64,000 nt of DNA from Candidatus Goldiibacteriota bacterium HGW-Goldbacteria-1 (GTDB lineage Bacteria > Oederibacteriota > PGYV01). A program made the translations under genes and the position numbers. Below the pieces are notes generated by a model. That model ran no database searches. It was not told the origin of the DNA and saw nothing but the letters and a program-made list of their open reading frames with translations. Positions 52,675 to 60,337 of the stretch are shown here, piece by piece (within the stretch, counting starts at the first letter, position 1; each line of letters begins with the position of its first letter). The DNA lies in contig PGYV01000001.1 of assembly GCA_002839855.1 (NCBI GenBank), positions 210,439 to 274,438 on the forward strand, given 5' to 3'.

Positions 52675-52872
52675 GGGTTGGGTGTGTTTTTTCAGTGCGT
52701 GCCGCTCTAGCTCACTTTGTATACGGCAGGGACGCTTTAATGCTGCGCCGGCAAATCCGTATGTACCGCGGGTTCCGGATTGCCAATGACGTTAACACAC
52801 TTAGGACTTCAAGTATATTTGACTGCAAGAACACCAATTTGCGGCGCGCGCTGAAAAAATATACCCAAGCCC
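52675..52872. mobile_element. 198-bp MITE-like element, copy B
   Basis: Same length and ends as copy A (GGGTTGGGTGTG at the left, ATACCCAAGCCC at the right). The interior is well conserved (GCCGGCAAATCCGTATGTACC; GATTGCCAATGACG). Confidence 0.72.
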
Positions 52873-52979
52873 GTTAAAACAGATGGTCGGATGGTCGGAT
52901 GCACGGATGGACGGAAGTAAAAACAAAGATAAAACAAATATTGAAAATTCGAAATTGGAAAATTAGAAGAAAACCACAG

Positions 52980-53177
52980 GGGTTGGGTGTGTTTTTTCAG
53001 TGCGTGCCGCCCTAACATACTATGTATGCGGCAATCCGTATATAATGCCGCGCCGGCATACATGTATGTACCGCGGGTTCCCGATTGCCAATGAATTAAC
53101 ATGGTTGTAGATTTCAAGCTTATTTGACTTCAAGATTACCAATTTGCGGCGTGCGCTGAAAAAATATACCCAAACCC
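52980..53177. mobile_element. 198-bp MITE-like element, copy C
   Basis: A third copy in direct orientation, 107 bp after copy B. Its interior is more diverged (ATAATGCCGCGCCGGCATAC), while the ends and length are kept. Confidence 0.72.
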
Positions 53178-53287
53178 TGTAAAACAGAGGGTCGGATGCA
53201 CGGAGGGTCGGAAGTAAAACAAAAAGCAACTGCCGCGCCCTGAAGGGACGCGCCTACCACTGCATAAATCTAAACAACGCGTCTTAC

Positions 53288-56230
53288 TTATTTTTCACAG
53301 CCGTAAATTTCAACGCCGTCTATCATTAATTCTATGCTCTGGTGGGGCTGTTCCCTTGTCTGCCATTGAATATCCCTTATCATTGAAAGGGCGTCATCCG
53401 GTTCTACAAACGAACCCCAGTAAGGTTCTTTCACAAAAGAGTAGATTGACATATCAAAAAGCTGCCATTCGCCGGAAGTTTCAAATTCAACACCCAGGTG
53501 ATTATCGCCTTCACCCTGCTTAAAGTCCGGGTGGGCGGATATCAGTTTAACCCTGTATTTTTTGCCGTCGCCTTTATGCCAGAAACGCACGCCGCCGCAC
53601 TTTGCTAAATTTATTGTCTTCCCGTCCGCGGTCAGCTTTGTGCCCATACCTAAATATCCCCACTGAAACATGGTGGTAACCTTTCCTTTCATGACAGCGG
53701 CTTTGCCTTTATTATCTTTTCCGCTGCCGCTTTTTTCAAAATTACTGCCGGGTTTGGGCCAAATTTCCGACGTGCCATTATTACTTTTATCATCATAGGT
53801 GTACCAGATGTATCCAAGCAGGTTTTTAGAGCCCGGGTTTGATGAATTATCTATGATAATTTTAACGCCTGTTTCAGGCGTTGCTGTATAAGTCACTGTT
53901 ATCGTGGGCGAAGCTGTACAGGTGGGTGTTACTGTCTCCGTCGGTGTTGATGTGACAAATTCTGTCACGGTGCCGGTGGGGGTAATTGTGGCCGAAGGTG
54001 TGGCGGTCACAAAGGGCGTGACAGAGTGCGTCTGCGATATGGTGGGCGTGGGCGGGGTGTAGTTTATCAGTTTTATATTGTCTATCAGTATTACAGTAAT
54101 TTTGCCCGCAATGCCTATCCACATCAGCTCGCTTATATATTTATCCCCGGATACCATCATTTCATCTATCGGGAACCGTGCTTTTGTCCAGTTCGCGGAT
54201 ATGGGTTTTTCACAGTAATCATTTACGTTTAAAAGCATATCGCTTGAAGCGCCCATGCTTAAACTGAAATATAACTCCGGCATTGTACCCTTTACCGCTT
54301 TCACGTCAAACTCTATATAATTAAAGCCGTCAGGAGAAACCGGTTTTTTTAAACGCCATACTTTCTGCGCTTCTTCGTTGTTACCCATGAAATGCATCCT
54401 TAGCGCCTTTCCTTTTACGCCGCCCGCGTAATCCATAATGCCTTCTGCTTCGCCCTGCGTGTTATCTTTTATTCTTTTGCCTTTTGTATCGCCGTCATAA
54501 ATTAAATCTTTTGGCACCGGCGTGAATGTGGGAGTTAAAGTGGGCGGCGTCCCCGTCATTGTGGCGGTGGGGGTATATTCCGGGCCGTTATATAAGAATC
54601 CCGCAAGCGCGTATATCAAGGAAGCGTTCCAGTTAATGGCAATTTCATTTGTCGCAAAACTTCCGTATTCATCTTTCCAACCTTTTGCGTCGTGGCCGCC
54701 GCCCACCAGGTAACCCGGCCATGGTTCTTTCAGATTATCAGCCATGGACCTTCTGTCGTGCGGGTCTAAAGGAGGATTGTGCCCTATTCCCGTCACGTAC
54801 GACCTGCCGTAATAATTTCTTCCAAATATATGCGCCACAGCATCTGCCGCGGTTTTTAAATATGCGGAATCGGGTTTTATTAAATTGGCTGACTGAAGTA
54901 TTAAAGGCTGCCTTGCCACGCTGCCGTTGCATCCCCAGTAATAGGACGTGCCAAGCCCCCTTGCGTACGGGTTTTCAGAAGCGGTTTTTGTAATACTGTC
55001 AGCGCAGGCGATTAACTGTTTTTTCATGTCATCAATAAGGGTATTATTTTTACCTTCACGTTTGGAGAATAAGTACGTAAGCATTCCAAGATTTTTTACA
55101 TTGGGCCAGTCCCAGTCTGTATCAAACTTAGATGGATACTGCGCCGCGGCTTTTTCAAATTCTTTTAAGTATTCATTCTTGCCTGTCGCGTCCCACAGCT
55201 CCGCGTACATCCACAGCCTGTCGTCGCTGTCGCCTGTGTCATAAGCACCGGTGGAAAATGCTTTCTGGTCAGATTTATGGTTGTCGGGATTTGCCTTTAA
55301 AAAACGCGCCGCGTTTTCCGCGGCTAAAATATATTTTACGGCTGCTGCCGTGTCATATGGTTTTATGTTTTTTGCCATAGCCGCAAGTACAGCGGCAAAG
55401 TCCGCGGTTGCCGCGCTGGACCACGGAACAAAGTACCTGCGCGCCCTGTCCTGGTCAGGCATTACAGCGCCGGGAAAAGTTAAAGTTGAAATTTTGTGGT
55501 AAACGCTGCCGTCATCTGCCTGCATTTTTAAAAGCCAGTCTGTTTCATATTTAATTTCGGCAAGGTAATCAGGTATTACGCCGCCCGATTCCGGTATGTT
55601 TAATTTTACCCTTTTTATATTATCCCCAAACTGCTCCCAAGCTTTAAGCATAAGCCCCACTGTGATACCGGCATTAACAGTATACTTGCCGTAATCGCCC
55701 GCATCGTGCCAGCCTCCTGTACCGTCTTTTGTCCCCGTGCCGCCGACATAATCAAGATAAGCGTCATCAGTATGGCACTCTTCAGCAGCAAAAGTACTGC
55801 CGTTATTAGCGGCACTTACCGCTGTCCCGCATCTCCACAGGTACATCCCCATGACAGAATCATAGAATGGGGAGTCAAAAACATTTTCAGAGATTACAAA
55901 ATTACACGACCTGCCGGCAGCCCCTGCTTCTATATAATATGTACCGGGGGTTTTAAGTTCAGAAAAATCAAGGGTGCATAAATCTTCCGCAGTCTCTTTA
56001 TCATAAACCGGTGCAGACGCTTTTCCATTATATACCGCTTTATTATCCGACGCGGATTTCACGGTAAAATCGCCGCACTTGCCCGCAACAGTGGCAAACT
56101 TTGCCATTTCCGGCTTAAACCCCACGGAATTAAGGCGGATTTTACCGCTTATTTCAGAGGCAAAAGCAGGCAATACACAAAATATTAACAGAATGAATAC
56201 AATGGATTTTTTAATCAGTTTAAGGTTCAT
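53288..56230 (-). CDS. GH9 endoglucanase with two C-terminal carbohydrate-binding domains
   Basis: A 980-residue secreted cellulase. A signal peptide (1-25, ending AFA) precedes an N-terminal Ig-like (CelD_N) domain (28-115) and the GH9 catalytic domain (about 117-550). Catalytic residues are Asp176 and Asp179 in WHDAGDYGKY, the His in LDPHDRRS (about 491), and the proton donor Glu529 in ATNEIAINWN. Two linkers of TPTFTP/TPTETVTP type separate CBM-like modules at about 575-725 and 790-980, the second with CBM11 features (GYIWYTYDD, GGVRFWHKGDG, DIQWQ). No FlgD-like C-terminal domain exists. The ATG at 56230 has GGAG 6 nt upstream; another ATG two codons earlier is too close to it. Confidence 0.94.
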   Translation of the reverse strand: MNLKLIKKSIVFILLIFCVLPAFASEISGKIRLNSVGFKPEMAKFATVAGKCGDFTVKSASDNKAVYNGKASAPVYDKETAEDLCTLDFSELKTPGTYYIEAGAAGRSCNFVISENVFDSPFYDSVMGMYLWRCGTAVSAANNGSTFAAEECHTDDAYLDYVGGTGTKDGTGGWHDAGDYGKYTVNAGITVGLMLKAWEQFGDNIKRVKLNIPESGGVIPDYLAEIKYETDWLLKMQADDGSVYHKISTLTFPGAVMPDQDRARRYFVPWSSAATADFAAVLAAMAKNIKPYDTAAAVKYILAAENAARFLKANPDNHKSDQKAFSTGAYDTGDSDDRLWMYAELWDATGKNEYLKEFEKAAAQYPSKFDTDWDWPNVKNLGMLTYLFSKREGKNNTLIDDMKKQLIACADSITKTASENPYARGLGTSYYWGCNGSVARQPLILQSANLIKPDSAYLKTAADAVAHIFGRNYYGRSYVTGIGHNPPLDPHDRRSMADNLKEPWPGYLVGGGHDAKGWKDEYGSFATNEIAINWNASLIYALAGFLYNGPEYTPTATMTGTPPTLTPTFTPVPKDLIYDGDTKGKRIKDNTQGEAEGIMDYAGGVKGKALRMHFMGNNEEAQKVWRLKKPVSPDGFNYIEFDVKAVKGTMPELYFSLSMGASSDMLLNVNDYCEKPISANWTKARFPIDEMMVSGDKYISELMWIGIAGKITVILIDNIKLINYTPPTPTISQTHSVTPFVTATPSATITPTGTVTEFVTSTPTETVTPTCTASPTITVTYTATPETGVKIIIDNSSNPGSKNLLGYIWYTYDDKSNNGTSEIWPKPGSNFEKSGSGKDNKGKAAVMKGKVTTMFQWGYLGMGTKLTADGKTINLAKCGGVRFWHKGDGKKYRVKLISAHPDFKQGEGDNHLGVEFETSGEWQLFDMSIYSFVKEPYWGSFVEPDDALSMIRDIQWQTREQPHQSIELMIDGVEIYGCEK

Positions 56231-56313
56231 TTTCATCTCCGGCGTTTTTGCGCAAAAGCAGTTTTATACCGCTATATTACAATGCGCCGGAGTGGTAAAC
56301 GTTGCAGAAAAAA

Positions 56314-56577
56314 GCAGCTGGGCAGCTGGGCAGCTGGGCAGCTGGGCAGTTAGGCAGCTTGGCAGCTTGGTTTTGCTGTGGTAGACGCGGGTCTTTAGCC
56401 CGCGGTTTTTGATTTATGCATTGGTAGGCGCACCTTTTAAAGTACATTTTTTGATTCTTCGTCTTTACCTGTAGAGGCGTAATATATTACGCCTCGCTTT
56501 TAAAACTAGCCGCAATATATTGCGCCTCTACGATAAAAAACAAATCAACTGCCGCGGGCTAAAGACCCGCGTCTACC
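56314..56577. repeat. 8-bp array followed by four REP elements
   Basis: Seven 8-bp units (GCAGCTGG drifting to GCAGTTAG and GCAGCTTG) run from 56314 to 56369, directly followed by a plus-strand REP (56380-56405), then 56471-56495 (plus; GTAG then GGCGTAATATATTACGCC), 56509-56531 (minus; GCCGCAATATATTGCG stem) and 56551-56577 (minus). The rest of the stretch up to 56784 holds nothing I can name. Confidence 0.82.
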
Positions 56578-56783
56578 ACTGCAGAATATTGAATAATATT
56601 GTCAATTCGCAAATCCGTTTTGTGAAAGTGGAATTGCGAATTTTCTATTTTCGTACAATAAAACAAGGTATTTTTCAGAAGTTATTTTCTGTTTTTTTAC
56701 AAAAAGAGCGGCAGGATAATCAACAGGACATTTCTATTTTGCGGAATAAAAATATCGGTGCAATGCGGTTACAGTTAAAAATA

Positions 56784-57116
56784 TTACGCGTGCGTACTAT
56801 GTGGGACGTGGATTTTATGGTATTTAATCTCCGCCTTGTAACCTAACCCCCTGATAATACGGAAATAGGTTTCAAGGGTTATATTTCTTTTGCCTCTTTC
56901 AATCCTTGACAGTTCTTCCTGCGGAATTTGAGTTATCTTAGCCAGGGCAGACTGCGAAATGCACTGCTCTTTTCTTTTCTTCTCTATTTCTTCCGCTATT
57001 TTCAGCAGTTCCTTTCTTTCATCAACCATAACCCTGAAAACCGGCTTTTCCATCAGTTTTTTTGTAGCCGCGCTTTTAAATACGCTTTCTGTGGTTGCTT
57101 TATCTTTACGTTTCAT
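56784..57116 (-). CDS. HigA-type XRE antitoxin
   Basis: A 110-residue protein with a helix-turn-helix at about 45-100 (ISQSALAKITQIPQEELSRI, then ERGKRNITLETYFRIIRGLG). ATG at 57116 has GGAGGAAT upstream; the longer frame begins inside the toxin. It follows the HigB-like gene by 16 bp, in the toxin-first order of higBA operons. Confidence 0.88.
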   Translation of the reverse strand: MKRKDKATTESVFKSAATKKLMEKPVFRVMVDERKELLKIAEEIEKKRKEQCISQSALAKITQIPQEELSRIERGKRNITLETYFRIIRGLGYKAEIKYHKIHVPHSTHA

Positions 57117-57132
57117 AATATTCCTCCGTTTG

Positions 57133-57468
57133 TTAAATCTGCTTGTAATTGGTTTCAGCTGTTTCAATATCTTTCCTTTTAAGATCGTCTCTTTTCTTAA
57201 TCACAGCATGAAGAAGAACCATCCTGCCCCTTACACGCGGATGATACGCGTAAAGTATCCTTACAGGTATCTGCTTAAATTTCAGCTCAAAAATTTTATC
57301 TTCAATGTGCTTTGTTTCAGCAAGGTAATTTTTAAGCTTGCCTTCCCTTTCCTGCAGCAGCTCCAGTGCCGCGAATATCCACGACTGCCATTCCGCTGTT
57401 TGTTCCAGTATAAACTTTTCCACCGGCTTATTTCCGCCGGGGCTTATATAATACTCCGCTATATACAT
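57133..57468 (-). CDS. HigB/Gp49-like RelE-superfamily toxin
   Basis: A 111-residue protein of the phage-derived Gp49/HigB group: an N-terminal strand (EYYISPGGNKPVEKFI), then the conserved ELKFKQIPVRILYAYHP and RMVLLHAVIKKRDDLKRKDI. The latter contains the basic residues and the pattern F-x-K-K typical of these mRNA interferases. No RelE-like catalytic residue is missing as far as can be judged. First gene of the pair. Confidence 0.9.
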   Translation of the reverse strand: MYIAEYYISPGGNKPVEKFILEQTAEWQSWIFAALELLQEREGKLKNYLAETKHIEDKIFELKFKQIPVRILYAYHPRVRGRMVLLHAVIKKRDDLKRKDIETAETNYKQI

Positions 57469-57619
57469 TACCCCTCCCCTTTAAGTATCTCGTTATGTAA
57501 AATTTTACATAAGAAAATCCGATTTGTCAAGTTTTTTTGATATTGCAAATTGAAGCGGCAGGATAATAAATAGGACATTTCTATTTTGCGGAAAAGGTAA
57601 TTAGGGACGGTTTTGCCTT

Positions 57620-57957
57620 GGTAGACGCGGGTCTTTTAATAACGAGCCTATAATAAAATTGCTCGTTATTATGCGCGGCAGTTGATTTAATACCCAAGAC
57701 AAAAAGATCCGCAGTGTAAACGCCCTGTCCGGGGCCTGACCCCGGACAGGGCGTTTAAATACAAAACCAAATATATAAATCTAAACAACGCGCCTTGCCA
57801 TCTCCGCCATAGCAAATTTTTTGCTGCGACGGCCGGGAAAAGGTGCGGCTGCCAAATCCAGATCCAAGTCCAATTCAGAATCAAATGCCGCGGGCTAAAG
57901 ACCCGCGTCTACCAGGACAATACAAATACACGGACAGCGCGGGAGCGCTATCCCTAC
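57620..57957. repeat. REP cluster with one interrupted copy
   Basis: A plus-strand REP begins at 57620 (GTAG then ACGCGGGTCTT), but its second arm is separated by a nested A/T-rich hairpin (TAATAACGAGC with GCTCGTTATTA, 57637-57671) before GCGCGGC at 57673-57680. Intact minus-strand REPs are 57887-57913 (CGCGGG family) and 57932-57957 (GGATAGCGC family). Confidence 0.78.
57718..57756. terminator. Very stable hairpin, possible terminator
   Basis: CGCCCTGTCCGGGG and CCCCGGACAGGGCG form a perfect 14-bp GC-rich stem (57721-57734 and 57740-57753) with AAA/TTT extensions and a 5-nt loop. It could stop transcription from either side, but it is about 240 bp after the methyltransferase-fusion stop, so a structured repeat is an alternative. 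Confidence 0.5.
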
Positions 57958-57994
57958 AAAACAAAAACATAAACCTAAACAACGCTTATTGCCT

Positions 57995-59962
57995 TTATAT
58001 ATTCTTTAACCCGCTTAACCTTCTTTTTTCCTGCACGTCGTACCTTTTTTCTGCGGCTTTGATTATAAGCCCCAGCATCTGCGAATATGACACATCGTCC
58101 ATCTTTGACATCTTTGCTAAGTGGCCGTCCCAGCACCAGCCCGGGTTGGGGTTTACTTCAAGCAGTTTAGGGTTGCCTTTGGAATCCAGCCGCCAGTCAA
58201 GGCGCGCGTAATCGCGGCATTCAAGCCGCTCAAACAGCTTCACGCACCACTCCTGAATATTTTTTTCTGTTTCAGCCGGCAGTTTTGCCGGAATTGTCTT
58301 AATGTATTTCCAGTAAGGGGACGTGGGGTCCCACTTGGCCTCGTACCCGCATATCTTTGGCAGGTCAGGCGGAAGGTCGGAATAGTCCTCTTCGGTAATG
58401 GGCATAATGCGGTAGGATTCCGGCGGATTGCCGATAATTCCCACTGTGATATCGCTGCCTATTAAGAACTCTTCAACAAGTATGGGTTTTTCATATCCGG
58501 TTTTTTCCCGGACATCAGAAATAGCGCGGTCAAGCTGTTCTAAATTATGCACCACGCTTGTCCTTGTGATGCCAAAACTTGAATCGCCAAAATTGGGTTT
58601 TACTATCAGGGGAAAACTGAAATTAACCGGAAGTTCGTATGTGATGTCTTCCGGTTTTATAAAGAAAGCTTTGGGGACAGGTATGCCCATTTCCGCGGCT
58701 ATTCCGCGCACAAGCGATTTGTCGTAACAGTAAGCAAGGCACTGCGGCCCGCCGCCCGTATATTTAATATTAAGCATTTCAAAAAACGCCGGCACGTGAA
58801 GTTCTTTTCTGGGGTCATTGTCATACCCTTCATCGCACAGATTAAGTACAAGGGCGTTATCCTGTGAAACTTTTTTTAAGTCATCAAGAAGATTGGCGTG
58901 GTTATCCATAAAAGAAAACCTGTACTGCTTTAACCCTGACAGCGCGTCCTTTAACCTGTCTATGGTCTGAAAATCGTCATCATCAAAAACTTCCGAAGGT
59001 TTTACACTGTCCGGTTTCTTAGGGTCGCCCATAACCACAACAACGTCCCTGACCTTGGTATCCTTTGCCTGTTTTTCCGGCGCGCGTTCTTTTTCCACAA
59101 CAGCGGTCACAATAACGCGCCTTTCCATCATGCCAAGGTCCTGATTCCGTTTTGATTCCGTATTCATAGCCCCATGAAAATTAATAGCAGAAAGCCCGGC
59201 TTTTTTCATTATGAATGATATGCTGTCCGCGTTATAAAGCCGCTCCGCGTAAAACTGGTCCACCACCACGCCCTTTTTTGTGTCTGTCACAACCTCGCGT
59301 GATATTAAGCGTTCCCCATCCGCTGAAAGCGACCGCTCCCTGCAGACAAAGTGTTTCTTGTCTATCCATTCCCAAGACCGCGCGCTGAAGTTCTTTTTTA
59401 CATAATCCCCGTCCGTTACATCTATAAGCACCCGTCCGCCCGGTTTTAAAACCCTTGCGACCTCTTTTAAGACCATTACATCGTCATTTAAAGTTTCAAA
59501 ATACCCAAAGCTGTTGCCCAAAAGCATTAACACGTCAAAAGTGTCATTGGAATAAGGTATTTTTCTGGCATCGCCTTCCTTAAATTTAATCGCAAGGTTT
59601 TTACCCTTTGATACAGATTTTGCCCGCGAAATAAGGTAGTGCGACCTGTCCATTCCCTGCACGTTTTTAAATCCGCGCGAAGCAAGTTCTATTGTGTGGC
59701 GCCCCTGCCCGCAGCAAAGGTCAAGGATACATTCGTCTTTTTTAAGCTTCACAGCGCCGGAAAAAAAGTCTATTTCCTGCTTTGTAATCTGATTATCTTC
59801 CACCACATCGCCGTCTGTCATTATGTAATACGAATTGAAAATGTTCCTCCACCATTCCGGATGGACGTGCTGTTCAAGGTTCTTTACCGGGCCTTTTGTT
59901 ACTACCCTGTTCTTACTGCCGTTCTTCCCGTTGATTTTTTCAACAGGCTGCTGTACTTGCAT
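57995..59962 (-). CDS. SAM methyltransferase fused to a D-alanine-D-alanine-ligase-like ATP-grasp enzyme
   Basis: A 655-residue two-domain protein. The N-terminal half (about 45-285) is a class I methyltransferase with the SAM-binding motif ILDLCCGQGRHT (79-90), the acidic turn GMDRS and the MLLGNSFGYF motif. After a hinge, the C-terminal half (about 315-640) is an ATP-grasp ligase like Ddl: LVLNLCDEGYDNDP, MLNIKYTGGGPQCLAYCYDK, VKPNFGDSSFGI, PILVEEFLIG and LLEVNPNPG (600-608) for ATP and magnesium. Ddl normally joins two D-Ala for peptidoglycan; Ddl-like relatives make other dipeptides. The fusion suggests a methylated peptide or amino-acid product. ATG with GGAG 6 nt upstream; promoter at 60183-60210. 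Confidence 0.87.
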   Translation of the reverse strand: MQVQQPVEKINGKNGSKNRVVTKGPVKNLEQHVHPEWWRNIFNSYYIMTDGDVVEDNQITKQEIDFFSGAVKLKKDECILDLCCGQGRHTIELASRGFKNVQGMDRSHYLISRAKSVSKGKNLAIKFKEGDARKIPYSNDTFDVLMLLGNSFGYFETLNDDVMVLKEVARVLKPGGRVLIDVTDGDYVKKNFSARSWEWIDKKHFVCRERSLSADGERLISREVVTDTKKGVVVDQFYAERLYNADSISFIMKKAGLSAINFHGAMNTESKRNQDLGMMERRVIVTAVVEKERAPEKQAKDTKVRDVVVVMGDPKKPDSVKPSEVFDDDDFQTIDRLKDALSGLKQYRFSFMDNHANLLDDLKKVSQDNALVLNLCDEGYDNDPRKELHVPAFFEMLNIKYTGGGPQCLAYCYDKSLVRGIAAEMGIPVPKAFFIKPEDITYELPVNFSFPLIVKPNFGDSSFGITRTSVVHNLEQLDRAISDVREKTGYEKPILVEEFLIGSDITVGIIGNPPESYRIMPITEEDYSDLPPDLPKICGYEAKWDPTSPYWKYIKTIPAKLPAETEKNIQEWCVKLFERLECRDYARLDWRLDSKGNPKLLEVNPNPGWCWDGHLAKMSKMDDVSYSQMLGLIIKAAEKRYDVQEKRRLSGLKNI

Positions 59963-60182
59963 AAATCTCCTTTTGGATTATTAGGCATAGCTATAGGTAT
60001 AAATATAGATAGGCTACGCCCGTTTAGGTAAGTGATTGTTTCAAAAAGAAAGGTTGAAGTTTTCCCCGGCTATGGTTCGGGCTGGTTATAAGTTTTTCCC
60101 GGTTAATAAATCCCGACCATACTATTCGGCTATACTTTTTTCATCTCCAAATTTTTAAGGCATAAACGCCCTGACAAACTGA

Positions 60183-60210
60183 ATTTTAGAACAAATAACG
60201 GTTTTGTCAA
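60183..60210 (-). promoter_or_regulatory. Promoter of the methyltransferase-ligase gene
   Basis: TTGACA (complement of 60205-60210) and TAAAAT (complement of 60183-60188) are 16 bp apart on the minus strand. The transcript would have a leader of about 210 nt before the ATG at 59962; I see no riboswitch consensus in it. Confidence 0.78.
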
Positions 60211-60337
60211 GGGGGAATAATGAGAATAAAAACTATATATGAGGTCTGAAATTTTTATTTACTTTTACTTAGTATCAACTCTCAACTCAAGGTCCGTCCC
60301 CTATTACTTATATTAGAAAGAACTTCCCAGATGTACG

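Larger units (their letters stand above)
52497..53270. repeat. Composite repeat block between VapBC and the GH9 gene
   Basis: The block holds two 198-bp elements (52675-52872 and 52980-53177), REPs at 52554-52580 and 53232-53258 (minus strand), and 8-bp-period arrays of GGACGGAT type at about 52500-52532, 52609-52629, 52882-52917 and 53187-53213. The layout is closely related to that at 4630-5180, nearly 48 kb away. No coding sequence is credible. Confidence 0.85.

Noticed and set aside
59963-60180. Riboswitch in the 210-nt leader of the methyltransferase-ligase gene
   Set aside because: Some short inverted repeats can be drawn, but no c-di-GMP, SAM, lysine or T-box consensus could be recognised.
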